Shown here piece by piece: positions 11,358 to 23,726 of a stretch of 64,000 nt of DNA; within the stretch, counting starts at the first letter, position 1; each line of letters begins with the position of its first letter. Source of the DNA: Diadema setosum. Lineage: Eukaryota > Echinodermata > Echinoidea > Diadematoida > Diadematidae. The notes beneath the pieces are model-generated. The model saw nothing but the letters and a program-made list of their open reading frames with translations, was not told the DNA's origin and ran no database searches. The DNA lies in the NCBI GenBank assembly GCA_033980235.1, contig CM067072.1:24131192-24195191 (forward strand), written 5' to 3'. Position numbers and translations under genes: made by a program.

Positions 11358-13378
11358 CTACGTACAGATGAAAGGAGGAGAAAAAAAAAAGGAACGAGCA
11401 AACGAAATAAAGAAAATGTCTACCAGACATACAAAGAGAAGACATTGGTTGCGATGCCAACAGTCTTGATGATCAAATTAATTTCATTTTTTCATTTCAT
11501 TTTTTTAAATTTCATTATTAATGTTTATTTTACTATTAATGTTTTATTAATATTTTATTTCATTATTAATGTTTATTAATGTTTATTTCATTATTAATGT
11601 TGCGTGCAATTCAATGGTGTGTGACTGCACGACTCATTCTCGAGGCAACTTGAGCAGTTGAGAGTGAAGCTGGACAGGGCTCCTCAAGGATGTGGATAGG
11701 AAGAGTCAAGCCCTGTAATCATATCTGTGTCTCCCCTTTGATAATGACCAAACATACAAGTATATGAAATGCATGGATGTATTGCCACCAGTATGAAAGC
11801 ACTGTGAATGTGTGTCTGATTACTGATTTCATTTGTTTTTTGTTTTTGTTTTTGTTTTTTTGTTGGAAGTGAGCTTTGTATCTGGGGTGTGCCAATGTGT
11901 TTTCCAATGACTACCATTTGTTTTCATTTTGCTTTATATACATTCAAGTGAATGCCTTGGATTTATGCAGTAAGTACTGACTGATTTCAAATTCAGTTAC
12001 TCAAAAAAGAGTCTGTCTGAAAAGAGAGGTAAACTGAAATGACATCACAGTGAAATTTCAGTTGAAGACATAATACATGCACAAGGTGATTTACTGGATA
12101 ACAACATTTTGTTATGAATTATCATAATGAATAACACTGGAATGAGAACAACAGATCACAAATAATATTCACACCTTTCTGTAATGCTCTATTTAGATGG
12201 AAATATTTTTTTAAAACAAGAAGAAGAAAAAGAAAACTACTCCTTCCTATTTGACATCAGCTTGGAAACAAACAACTGAACAATAAACAAACAATAATTG
12301 CTGTGATGTATTAGGTTCAGCATTTGTTGCTATAATTAACTGCAAGTCTCTCATCATAATGGTTCCTCCTAGTGGCATGTGACTGCAGATTTAAAGGTCC
12401 TGTTTACCTTTGGGAGCGGTGATTTAAAAAATGCTCAAGATATCACTTTTGATGCATATGTGTAGGTCAGTTGTATCACAAAACATCCTACAATATAAAA
12501 TTTTTGCAAAAAGGGCTAAAATCTAAGGAGATATTATTATTTTCTCATTAAACCATAACTGTAGACAGTTTAGTCTGGAAACACTTTTATTATAACTATC
12601 GTTCACATTTTGTATATTTAACAATACTTAACATCGATTATACTGGTTCAAATTTTTACATTGGTTGTTTCTATCCCTAACTCACATTTAAGAACTATTC
12701 TGCGGCACTAATGCTGGGTTTTGGTTTCATCTGCAAATGGGAAATTATGCGTTTAAGTCTCTAAATATGTGACATGAAAAAACTACAAGAATAGTAATGC
12801 GTAATCCTCAGTCAGGGATCAGAAGAGCAAGGCGACAGAAACAACAAACAAAAGTAACCACAGTTATTTACCACATAATTAATTGAATGGTGTCTTTATG
12901 GTGCCAGGCTGCCCTTTTCAGTTGCCAATGACCCCATCCCCCACCCATCTCCAACCCCCCCCCCCCCCCCAAAAAAAAAAAAAGAGAAATATGTATATTT
13001 CCCATTCATCTGCCTTTTAATGTTTTCCTGTTTCTGATTTCTTTAAAAAAAAAATTGTTAGAGCACTTGTGACATGCGTTTCATCATTGCTGCCTTGAGT
13101 GTCAAAGTGTCATTTTGACTCCCAAACAATATATGGATCAACTTCACACTTGTAGCCATCATTCCAGATGTGCCAATTCTTGTCATTGATCAACCACACA
13201 GCGTGAGAGTGTTACTGTGTTATGTCAGCCCCCAGCCAATGAATAGACCTAGTTCCCATTATCCCACCTATCCAGGTGTATCCTTGTAACAGGTAACACA
13301 ATTATACACCAAACTGTACTGTGGAGGTCACTTGATAGTATCATATCATCACAGAGAATCCAAACTGATGAGGTGCAC
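11358..13378. other. Intron d-e, upper part
   Basis: Includes ATTAATGTTTATT-type low-complexity repeats (11480-11600), a TTTTTG run near 11845, and a C16-A12 tract (12955-12982). At 12391 the words TTAAAGGTCCTGTTTACC look like one end of another TTAA-type element, but no matching right end was found. No exon. Confidence 0.5.
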
Positions 13379-13460
13379 TTAATCCGTTCCATACGGGAAC
13401 CTGGTGGCCTGTGTATCAAGTCTATGGGGATTTCAGAGTTCAGTATGGAAGGGGCTAAAA
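13379..13460. mobile_element. TTAA mini-foldback, type 2 (diverged)
   Basis: TTAATCCGTTCCATACGGGA on the left pairs with TATGGAAGGGGCTAA on the right. The centre, read on the minus strand, contains GAAATCCCCATAGACTTG, the core shared with 23580-23660 and 61182-61274. Confidence 0.55.
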
Positions 13461-13965
13461 TTTTCATCCTACATGCTACTTTAATGTATTGCTGCAGCTG
13501 ACAGATTGCTGTTTTGCTTGTATTATCAGCATCATATATATCAATGACCTAATGTACAATGGCACATTGATGAATTTAACATAGACATATCTCATTGGTA
13601 TATATGGGTGTTGCTGTTGTTTTCATTTCAGTGTTCAACGTCCTACAAGCTTGGTTTTTTAGTGGTACACTCTTTTCCATCGTTATGATTACCTCTTCAT
13701 TTTTGTTACCATGACAAAGTGTGCAGTGTTCCTATTTTTGTGTGTGTGACAATACCATTTGCGCATTCAAGATAATTTATATTGTGTTCAATGAACTGTC
13801 CTTTCAAGCAGGATGAAGTCAAACACTGATACATGTACCACTTTCTATCATGCATTTTTTTTAATGGAAATAAATCAATTATTGAATTGATTATATGCAT
13901 TGATGTTATTTCCATGTACAAGCCATTGTTGCTCATAGTGTCCTGTTGCTTACATATTTACTCTC

Positions 13966-14343
13966 TTAAAGGGATGGTATAGTTTTGGTTGAGACGAGGG
14001 ATTCAGTTTTTAACTTTTTGTGAGATAATTAGAAACCACCTATGAAATATGAAAGAGCAAACAACTCTACGTAAGAGGAATGAAAAGTTTATTTGATAAT
14101 AATCAGTTTTGAAATGGCCAAGTATCCATAAACAAAGTAAAACAAAGTGGTCATAATAAAAGGTGGGTCCCAACTCTCGGTGATTTCAAAACCAATTTTT
14201 GTCAAATGAACTGTGAACTCCTCTTTAATAGAATTGTATGCTCTTTCATATCTCACGCGAGGTTTCTCATTTATCTCACACACACAAAAAAAAAGTTGGA
14301 AACCTGAAGCCCCATCTCATCAAAAACTACACCATTCCTTTAA
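13966..14343. mobile_element. TTAA-bounded palindromic MITE, family A copy 2
   Basis: The ends are TTAAAGGGATGGTATAG and ACACCATTCCTTTAA with TTAA on both sides. It contains the family's TTTTTGTGAGATAA and GAAATGGCCAAG-type arms in inverted order. It lies in the host intron, 134 bp past exon d. Confidence 0.85.
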
Positions 14344-14477
14344 AGCCAACGCTTGTCGGAACCTGGTTGGTTCGTCGTACAGAGTCTACTGGAAATGTAG
14401 AACTTCAAAGAGAAGTAGTTATTTCTCGGTTGCTGTCTGGTGGGGAGAGAGTGAAAGCATTAGAGTTTCCCACTGAC

Positions 14478-14688
14478 CTATCTTGCCGGCTGTATTCTTG
14501 TCGTTTAATACGCCAAATGCGATGGATGGAAGAATGCAGGCAAAGTACAAGAAGAATGTGGTGGAGACGAGTTTCTGGAGGGTCTTGTGACCCACGACCC
14601 CGTCCCGGAAGTCGCTCCAGTAGTGGGGCAGCCTCCTCCTTAGGTCGTCACGGAGACCGCGTCCTATACAGCATCCCTGACTGCTGCT
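14478..14688 (-). CDS. SLC4A11: SLC4A11-like exon d (start of membrane domain)
   Basis: A long T-rich tract and CATACAG acceptor precede the exon and a GTCAGT donor follows. The exon begins in phase 0, as exon c requires, and ends one base into an aspartate codon. It encodes the amphipathic entry to the membrane domain, GRGLRDDLRRRLPHYWSDF, followed by TTFFLYFACILPSIAFGVL, the first membrane span, and NDKNTAGKI. The same order (GKGIRED.., SDFTDG, FLYFACLLPTIAFG, LNDENT) is found in vertebrate SLC4A11. A TTAA-bounded palindromic MITE (13966-14343) lies 134 bp downstream in the next intron. Confidence 0.92.
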
Positions 14689-17620
14689 CTGTATGGCAAA
14701 AAAGAAAAAAAAATAGATGGTGGAGATTGGATCAGATATTAAAAGAAAAGAGTAACAGGCATGCAAATGCAATGAAAGCATCTTCAAACTTTGAAAATGA
14801 ACTTCACACTAATTAAATGCTTCATACATATTCATGATGATGCATTGAAACACTTTAAAATGTTTTGATATCTTCATTGTCTCAAGCATTGACAATGTGA
14901 AAATGGGGTCTTATAAGTTATAAATGCTAGAACGAAATCGGTGAATTGATTTCATGTACAAATGGGAAAGAATGTAGGAAGAAGGTGCACATTAGGCTTT
15001 GCATTTTGCAAGCGTATCTAAAATTTGCAACTGCCAACACACATTACAACACTATTACATTCAACCTGTATGAAAAATATGGACCTAAAATTGACTGTTA
15101 CACTAAATTGCTCCCTCCTCATCTCCCCCCCCCCAAAAAAAAAGTCAATAAATAAATAAATCAATCAATCAAACTGATTAGTGTACATCATACATGTTTT
15201 AAGACCCAAAAACTGATATGAAATCTAGTCACTGTCCTAGACAAAACACAAGTGCTTTTCTGATGAAATGAATGTTTTTCGCACTTGAAGTAACAAAACA
15301 GCTATCATCCTTCCTCTGCCAAAGTATATATATAATCTAAATCTTGAGATGGAATGCTTGATATAGCTCTCATTTCCTCTACATCTATAAGCCAGAGAAG
15401 TGTCTGTGGCTCAATGCTGACAATAAAGGAAAGATTTCTTTCTTTCCTTTCTTTCTTTTGTCTGTTCCTGGCCACACTGACCCAGCGATCGGGTTCAGAG
15501 CAGTTCGACTCTGTTTGGGAAACAAACACTCTCCTGTTATCTCTGCGTTATTCACGTCACACCACTTCTTCTGAGGCTTGTCTTACATTATCGAGACACA
15601 ATTGAGCAGCCCTAGCGGAAATGAATCAATTACAGATCCCGACAATCGATTGGACGTCATCACTCTCATTCCAAGGGAAGTGCTATTCACGCTTAGGGCC
15701 TGCAAAAATTCAAACTTCACTTGATTAAATTGCACTGATTACATTTCTTTGTTCACATACTCTCATTTTTTTTTCTTTCCTTTACTTTCTGCGTACAAGA
15801 TATTTTTTGATGTGCTACAAAACCATCCCCCAAATGTATGTCATTCCACATAAACAAATTGCAAATACAATTATAACACTGCCCCAAGAGGAAGAAGAGC
15901 CTATGTACCTGCATGCAAATAAGTCAATCTTGAAAATCAAGTTTTTTTCTCAGGCATGTCTGCCATAAACGTCATAACCTCATTGTTTCACCAAATATAG
16001 AATAATGATGACAATTACCCAAGGGATGAAAGAGAAAATGAAAGTGGTATATGTATGTATGTATGTATGTATGTATAAAGCAAACAAACAGGAAATTGAT
16101 AGTAGGAGCATAAGGACATTTACTGACGCACTTCATTACCTTTTATTATCTATTTAGCACAGCACGCAAACAATTTGTAATAAGACATTCATCATTGACT
16201 CTGTAGGAATGGCACTACTGTGGAGAGAGTGGCAATACATATTACATCAATTGCTGAACACAAAAACAGCGATTGCCCTATTCATCTGCAACTAGAAGTT
16301 GATGTCATTCTTGTTCTTGTTATATTCTTATAAAGCATGCTTTTCCCCATCCTGAAATATTTTACCTAGTATGATGGCTTAACCACCAGGTGCAAATGCC
16401 ATTATATGTTCACCCACAGTGTTCTAATGTAACAGGCACAACATGTAGCTACTTGATGGTTTGGAGATGAAATATTGTTACATTGAAGACCCAGTGACAC
16501 TGTAGAAAATTATTACACTTTCTCTCTTTTTTTTATCCTTCAGGTTCCAGCATTGATTTTCAATGCAAGTGAGGACTACTGCAGTTTAAATGAGCCCCAC
16601 ATCTGTGTCCCATTAACACCGCAAAAATTGCAGCTTATGGCAAAATTGATATCAGCTCTAACTAGATGAGTAAACATGTATTAAAAAAAAGGACAAAATA
16701 ACTAAAAAACAGAATATTCATCATGTGCAAACAATCAGAATAGAGTGGGGTACCCCCTAATATTAGTCTATGTAATGGCACTCTATTCATGGTCCAACTT
16801 CAGTACCAATGACGAATACAATATATCGTCGTGTCCTTTGAAGAACCACAATATAAACAAAGATGTGCAGATATCATAACTTAATCAATTTCTTACTAAT
16901 GAATCATACAGCAGTCTCCACATGCATATTTGATACTACATGCATCTTCTTTTGACATGGAGTAAAAAGATTTCAAAGAAGTCTATTTATGGCAGGAAGT
17001 ATCATTCAGAGTTCCAGTAGGTAACACTATCTGACATGATATATTATGCAGACTGGTGTGGCACTCAACTAATGTTTCTACATTTGGCAACTTCAAATGA
17101 TGCTTTGAATTCATTTCAAGTACATTGCATACATGGACACAATGAACTCTCTAACTTAGCAGACTGGCAAAGAATTTCAAAAATCTGAAATTTTGCATAG
17201 ATCATACTCATGCCAAATGTCACATATGCATATATTCTATATATGTACATGTACAATTGTATGTATTACATGTATGTATGTATGTGGTTGTTGTTGTTTT
17301 TTTTTGTGTGTATTACATTGGCATGTACATGTACAACTGTAACGCATGTACTATCTATCAATACATGCATGCATGTATGAATATATACATACGTGTTGTA
17401 AGTATATTTGGAAAAGCTCCACGGAATTTGCAGGATTATTTTCAAAATCAGTCTGGCATTTATTTTTGGAGCACTATGAATTACGTGAATATTTGCTTGA
17501 ATTTTTCTATTGGTTTGGTGTTGAAGGCTGTGTGTAGAAATGCACATAGTAATGCACATGGTGTGTACACTTGCATTTAATGTAAGCTTGCTCAATGACT
17601 CGGAATGCCACACATGAACA
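14689..17620. other. Intron c-d, lower part
   Basis: About 3 kb with no exon recognised. Simple repeats include a TATG run (16050-16075) and ATGTA-rich sequence (17220-17290). Confidence 0.5.
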
Positions 17621-17975
17621 TCTTGTTAGACGAATGCCCTCCATGGCCAACATTTCAGGAGTGATCAGAGCCGAGAGGTGCGAAACGGGGGGCCCCATTT
17701 GGAGGGAGGTGTAAGATCTGCGGCTTCCCTCGTGGTGCCAATTTACGGCATTCGCGGCAGAAGGTGGGGGCTTATTTATCCAGCGAAACTCTTGGGGTGC
17801 CGAATCCAATTCATTGGCGGAGCGTCAAATAACTTTTTAATTTTTGCACACCCCCCGCTCTCCACACAAAGTCTATGCAACCAGAGAGTCGAGAGCTGCA
17901 AAAGTCTCTCACTGCAAATACAGGCGAGAGGACGACCAGAGCATGACGCATAATGTGGACTATTAATAAGCCTTC
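17621..17975. other. GC-rich noncoding block in intron c-d
   Basis: A 350-bp block with much higher GC and non-repetitive, complex sequence than its surroundings. Open frames on both strands lack domains. It is a possible conserved noncoding element or regulatory module, inferred only from composition. Confidence 0.3.
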
Positions 17976-19480
17976 ACAAACATACTCCAGACTCCATGAC
18001 ACTCCCCATTACTTCTAGTAATTTGTGCTTTCATACATCGTCCTCACCCTCCACTCTACTGTAGTGTCAAAAATCCAACCAGTCAGTTGCCCTAGACCCT
18101 TGCACCACTATATCATTATCAGTGTTTCATGGGCTCATCCAAGAAGCTACTGCAGAGAGCGGGAGATTTAAAGATTTGACAAAGACTTTAATACGAACCT
18201 GGCATATATCTTTCCTCCTTCGTTTTGCCAGAAATGTTTATATCACTGGAGCAAGTATGTAATAAACTGTTTTTTATACCACATGAAAAAAAAAAAGAAT
18301 GGTTAAAACTGAGCATTTTCGAGACACAATGCATGTGTCATTAAAATAGATGTATAAATAGCACAAAAAGCAGAATGCTAAAGTAGAAGACTGCCATATA
18401 ATGGGCTGTTTCATGCAATGTGGCATCCTAGGTATGGCACTCAGGCATATTCAGTTTCAGATGTAAATATTGTGCTATAGACCCAAGATACTGCATGTCA
18501 TGTACACAATAGATTAGGTAGGAATATGTGGGCTCACCAAAAACAAGTTAACATCTTTTCAGCCATCTGCCATTCTGCCAGTAGATGTCCCTTTCAGTAT
18601 TTGAAGATTTATATAATAATATTATAATGAATACCTCATTTTGTAAAAGATATATTAAAGTTGATAAACTGAAGTGATCACCAGTCCTTCACTCCCTGTG
18701 TCTTGCACTGCCATCCATCCCATTCATTCTCTCCCTATCTACACATAAAACAAATACACAACAATGTAAAACAATAACAGCACTGGTCTTACCTATCATA
18801 TCAAAGCACTTGACCCAACCCTAGAACTCTCTACCCCCCCCCCCCCCCTCCCCACAACAACAACAACAACAAAAAAAGATGGCCAAGGTTATATATAAAG
18901 AGAGATAAAGATAGAGATAACAGGAGTGATAAAGATAAACAGAGAGAGGTAGAGACAGAAAGAGAGAGACTGGGCACAACTTGATGGTATTATTTCATGC
19001 CGAGAGCTTCCGAATTGTTTTCCATCAATTATCTGGTAAGCGATAGGCTCCCTCCACTGGGAGGAGAGTGGTCTGCACAGTGACCGGCGTCTGGCATGAA
19101 TAAGTCATGCACGAGGTGCCGATCAGAGGAGGGTCCACTGTTCAAAGTTAATCAATGCAAGAGGCTCCTCGTCCCAAAAGTGAAGCACAGGATCATGATT
19201 GCTACAATGTATGCTGTACATATATACCACGTTTATATAGATATATATACATATACATACAATGTACAGTGTACGTCTACTTTCATACAATGTATATACA
19301 AATATATATACATTTTTTTTTTTCAGATATTTATTCACTTCTAATCAAATAGTACCAAAAAATATCAATTCACTTTGGTATTAATGTACAACATAAGAGA
19401 ATAATTCTTTTAAAGATAGCTGAAATCATTTAACATCATCATGTTTCAGTATTGCAATATACATTTATACAATACACACC

Positions 19481-19537
<57 letters not shown>

Positions 19538-20064
19538 TGTATCCTTTTTTAAGTCATGGACCAAAGCTACATCTATATATAAATGTCTATGTTTGTAGGT
19601 TTATAACTGCTTGTTTGCTTGTTTTGTTTGGCATTGTTTTGCATCGCTTTGGTTGTTTTGTTTTTCAGCTGAGTCATGCATGTTTGCGTCATTTCAAGAA
19701 ACAAGCAGAAAATATTATATTGCATCACAACCTAAATGTGAATATGAAATAGCACACTAAGTGAGTGACTCATGAAACTGTCACATAATATGAGCTGAAT
19801 CATTAGGGACAAGGATGCATTCAAATGCACAGAAGGAAGCAAAAAAAAAAAAAAAACAGCAACAACACCATCAAAAACAACACCCCCAAAAAAATTGCTG
19901 TTCTAGAAATGAATGAAGACCATTAAATTTCATTTTAGGTTTGTATAAGAATCTTGACGATGTCATCCCGAGTGGAATGTTTTTTAAACCTTTCAAAAAC
20001 TGTGATTCATTCTCTACTTGTATATTAGTTGGAATCCAATTGGCACAGCTGCCTTAGAAACCAT
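17976..20064. other. Noncoding stretch with microsatellites
   Basis: C run 18834-18848, GA-rich 18895-18970, a GC-richer segment 19010-19195, ATAT/TACA-rich 19205-19310, and an (AC)n tract 19482-19534. No exon recognised. Confidence 0.5.
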
Positions 20065-20310
20065 GGCCCGAATTTACGAAGGTGGTACAATTGAAACCAT
20101 GGTTCAACCCATGGACAATTTGTATGGAGCGCCAAGTGTTGCATGGCCTATTTTGTTACGAAATCAGTAATTTCGTTGACGAAATGTTAATTTCATCAGC
20201 GAAAGACTGATTTCATGACGAAATAGGCCGTGCGACACTTGGCGCTCCATACAAATTGTCCATGGTTTAAACCATGGTTTCAATTGTACCACCTTCGTGA
20301 ATTTGGACCC
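20065..20310. mobile_element. Near-perfect palindromic element (246 bp)
   Basis: Two arms of about 115 bp are nearly complementary: ACGAAGGTGGTACAATTG, ACCATGG, CAATTTGTATGGAGCGCCAA on the left recur inverted on the right. The centre has several GACGAAAT/ATTTCG words. Non-coding, MITE-like foldback. Confidence 0.8.
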
Positions 20311-21986
20311 ATTAGTCTTCCTGTTTGAATGAGGCATTGTTGCGCTGAAATGGGCTGCCTATCTAACTATAAGGGTCATGGGATAGGGAGTTTACCAATT
20401 GTGAATAAAAAACTGTGGCAGGCTATAGCTCAATGATGCCTGGGCATTTAAAAAATTGCAAGGGATTATTGCTTGTGTCAGGTATCTATTTTGCTGTTAA
20501 ACCCCTCAAGTGATGGCAAAATCCTCCTGTAGAAATAATATCATCATCTGCTTAAGTGTGATAATCTCATTTCACTGTACATTAAATACCTCAGAAAGAT
20601 TAGATAGAAGTAGATAATGTCACTACATCTGCACAAAGTCAGAAAGAAATTTACAACCAATAGCTGTTTTTTTCAGAGAAAAATGAATCCTACTCTACTA
20701 AAATTTTGTCAATTCAAAGAATCATTTATAAATTCAGAGCCTTTCAAAATACAACAACTGCAACAAACAAATATGAATACCAATGGCCAAAGCAAAAGGT
20801 ATTTTCTTCGTACATTTTCCTATATGAAACAAACAACAATGAATAATAAAAGTTAAAAGACAAAATACAGCAAACAAGCACAGAAAGACGATTTTGGAGT
20901 TTTGTTGGGACAACAAGGCAAAACATATACAAGTGATGGCTAGAATTGATTATTCTTTTTCTTGTTTCCCTAGACACAATAGCCCACCATCTAAATGATC
21001 TTTGCTGTTGTTGTTTTCTTTAACAAATGATATCAGCACAAATACGAGCTCTCTGCCTCTGCTGGTAACCGTGAAATAAATGAAAGTCGTTTATCTTCTT
21101 TGCCCATCCCAAGTGAGGCTGAACACGAGGTGAGATTTTTGCTCTCTTGTGGTCGAAGCACTCCTTCTTATTAAAGTAAATACTACTACATTGGTCATTT
21201 GGGATGAGACGGCATGTAATCAATCTCCTACCCATGCCTACAGGGGACAATTACAGTTACAGACCACGGGGCACGCGATTCGATTTTTAAAAGACCTTCA
21301 GCGGGGCTCCATTAAACCGCCACTGCGCCTTCTACTGTTGGGTGCCTTCACCGTTTCAAAATCTCTTCTTGTGTGAACACAAACAACAGAGAGAGAGAGT
21401 AAAACAAACATATCGTGTGTTCTAACATTTGTAATCGTTTCATTTGTCAAGTTTGAAAGAAAAGAGTAGACAGAAGCTGATAGCCCGGACTTTATCTTTT
21501 TCTGACGACGAAAAAATGAGTGTGAAATGCTATTCAATAATGACCTGTTTGAAGAAATTGAACTCATTCCCAGCAGAGGATACCTATTGACTGAATGTAA
21601 ACTGTGTCAAACAGAAGAAGGAAAAAAAAAAAAGTTCCCTCCATTTTGGATTTTCCCCTTATCAGTCCCAACCAAACGAAACTGCGCCGGCAAATTTGTT
21701 CTCGATTTCTGCAGCTCCATTCTCCGTCTGCCTTGCTTCTAGCGCCTTCCCTTCTGCCTACGCCTTTCTCTGTCTTTTTTTTTTTTCTTCCCTTTCCGTT
21801 CAATCCCAAAGGGGGGGGGGGGGGAGGGGGAGATCTACTGAAATTCCTTCCAGCCTGGTAATAGTCTTTGACACTTCTCCCGTTCAACCATTCATGGAAT
21901 GGACGCCTTCAATCAGCATGGCAAACTGTCTACATGTAATGCCTGATTTCTGCTGCATTCAATCTTTGACAGTCTGTCTTTTTCTC
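20311..21986. other. Noncoding stretch
   Basis: Mostly AT-rich. A GC-richer, complex segment at about 21030-21370 could be conserved noncoding DNA. A poly-T/G14 tract lies at 21770-21830. No exon recognised. Confidence 0.45.
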
Positions 21987-22078
21987 TTAACCCGTTGAGG
22001 ACGGACTGATTTTGCTACAACACACATTTCCCATAGACACCTGCCCGAGTTTACTCAGGACTCGTCCTCAATGGGTTT
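21987..22078. mobile_element. TTAA mini-foldback, type 1 copy 2
   Basis: TTAACCCGTTGAGGACGG faces CGTCCTCAATGGGTT, with CATTTCCCATAGACACC in the centre. It is very similar to 9364-9456. The right TTAA has been lost into a 16-base G run (22079-22094). Confidence 0.75.
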
Positions 22079-22370
22079 GGGGGGGGGGGGGGGGTGGGTG
22101 GGTGGGATGGTGGTGGTAGTGAGGATGGATGGGGGGAGGATGGAGGGTGCTGTTCCAATGCTAGCATTAATCCATGATGACAGAATTTGGGATTGAGTTT
22201 GGAAAAAGTCTTCCCTCAAGGTCATTCTGATTCAGACAAACCTACACACTCTGCAATATTGTACATGTAAATATATCCACGCAGTCTGCTGTAAAGCCAT
22301 CTGATCATACATAAAGTTTAATTTCCCATAAAATCACACAGCTTGCACTGCAATCTCTTGATTCCGGATC

Positions 22371-22582
22371 ACTGTAAACGTGGAAATTTTTGTGGTGTTG
22401 AAATTTTCATGCGTTTCATGCAACCAGAAACTAGCGCAAAAATAAAAGCACACGAATAATTTTACTTGCCATATGTTCCCTGTGTTTGATGTCTTGATTT
22501 CACGAAATTAAAAACAGGCGAAGCTCTTTTTACGCCCCTGAGCGTGAAAAATTAGTTGCGCAATAATATCCACTTTTACAGT
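22371..22582. mobile_element. MITE with ACTGTAAA... ends
   Basis: ACTGTAAACGTGGAAATTTT on the left and AATATCCACTTTTACAGT on the right are imperfect inverted repeats, with GCGTTTCATG/GCGTGAAAAA words inside. A weaker relative may lie at about 36930-37130. Non-coding. Confidence 0.6.
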
Positions 22583-23104
22583 AAACAGGCAAGTTGATTG
22601 TGGAGGTGTAAGTGTTTGTGTGTGTTAAAAAAGTGTGTGTTTTTTATTTAAAAAAAAAATGTGGGTGTGATAACTTTCAAATGAGAGAGGCTAAATGAAG
22701 CTTTGAGGGAAGAAGCAATATTCAATGAAAGTAGGGTACCATGTAAGGAGTAGAGTGATGGCAAAGTGGATGAAATGACTTGTAGGTCAAATACACATCA
22801 GTTTAGCCACTGGTCAAGAACACACCCAAAATCAACAAATAAGTTGCACACAAAATGACAAAGAATTAAATATTACAGGAATACACCTTTCCTTTCACAT
22901 AAGTTTAATATATATGAAACAATAATCTTGCAGGGCTTTGAAAAACCTCATCTGCACTTTACTAACTAGATGGTAATCAACTAGTACTACAAACATCATG
23001 AATTTCAAACTTTTGATGAATCTATTTTTTTTTTCCTTGAATCTCGCATGCCTGGCACATAAATTCCTGATGTGCCATACCAGTCATCAGAGGATATCCC
23101 TCTT

Positions 23105-23305
23105 GGTGACACAACATTTGCTCCTGCAACAATTGCTCCGGTCAAATTTTCTCCAAGGACTTCGGGTTAGGGTTGTAATAGGGTTTAGGGTTAGTTTGAT
23201 GTGGGGATTAGGGTTAGGGTTATGTTTGTGGGTATAATTTATGTTTGGCTTTGCGTGCAGATATTTCACGGGAGCAACTGTCGCAGGAGCAAATGTCACG
23301 GAACC
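23105..23305. mobile_element. MITE with telomere-like interior, copy 1
   Basis: The terminal inverted repeats are GGTGACACAACATTTGCTCC and CAAATGTCACGGAACC-type, with GCAACAATTGCTCC / GGAGCAACTGTCGC next to them. The interior is built of GGGTTAGGGTT-like words. It is homologous to 34802-35017. Confidence 0.8.
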
Positions 23306-23579
23306 ATCTCGCACTGACGCAGAAGAATCGAAACATGCTTGTGAAATTTGTCATGCAATGTGGTTATCTTGTTCATACTGTGCACTGCAAGCTCCTATGG
23401 TAAAGGACTGTCCTAGTGCAGTCCACTTATGACTCACTGCCCTCTACTGCTGGCTATCAGCCACTCTACATACCCTCACGCTCTTGAGACTCTGGTGCTA
23501 ATTTTGAATAGCACACTGTCAAACAAAATGAATGGAGTGGAAATTGACAAGAGCACACAAGGAGCTATTAGAACAATGA

Positions 23580-23660
23580 TTAACTCACTGCTTACAGAAA
23601 CCTACTAGGTTCTTGTACGAAGCCTATAGGGGTTTGAGCCTCTGACAGGGAAGGGGTTAA
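23580..23660. mobile_element. TTAA mini-foldback, type 2
   Basis: TTAACTCACTG on the left and GAAGGGGTTAA on the right. Read on the minus strand the centre is AAACCCCTATAGGCTTCGTA, matching the type 2 core. The arms pair less well than in other copies. Confidence 0.5.
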
Positions 23661-23726
23661 GGCGACGCATGTGGCACTTTTGAGTCACATTTCACCAGCA
23701 CAGATTGACTGACGTAAAGAGGTAAA

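Noticed and set aside
23160..23225. Interstitial telomere or chromosome fusion point
   Set aside because: The GGGTTA words are short, degenerate and inside a MITE present in two copies.
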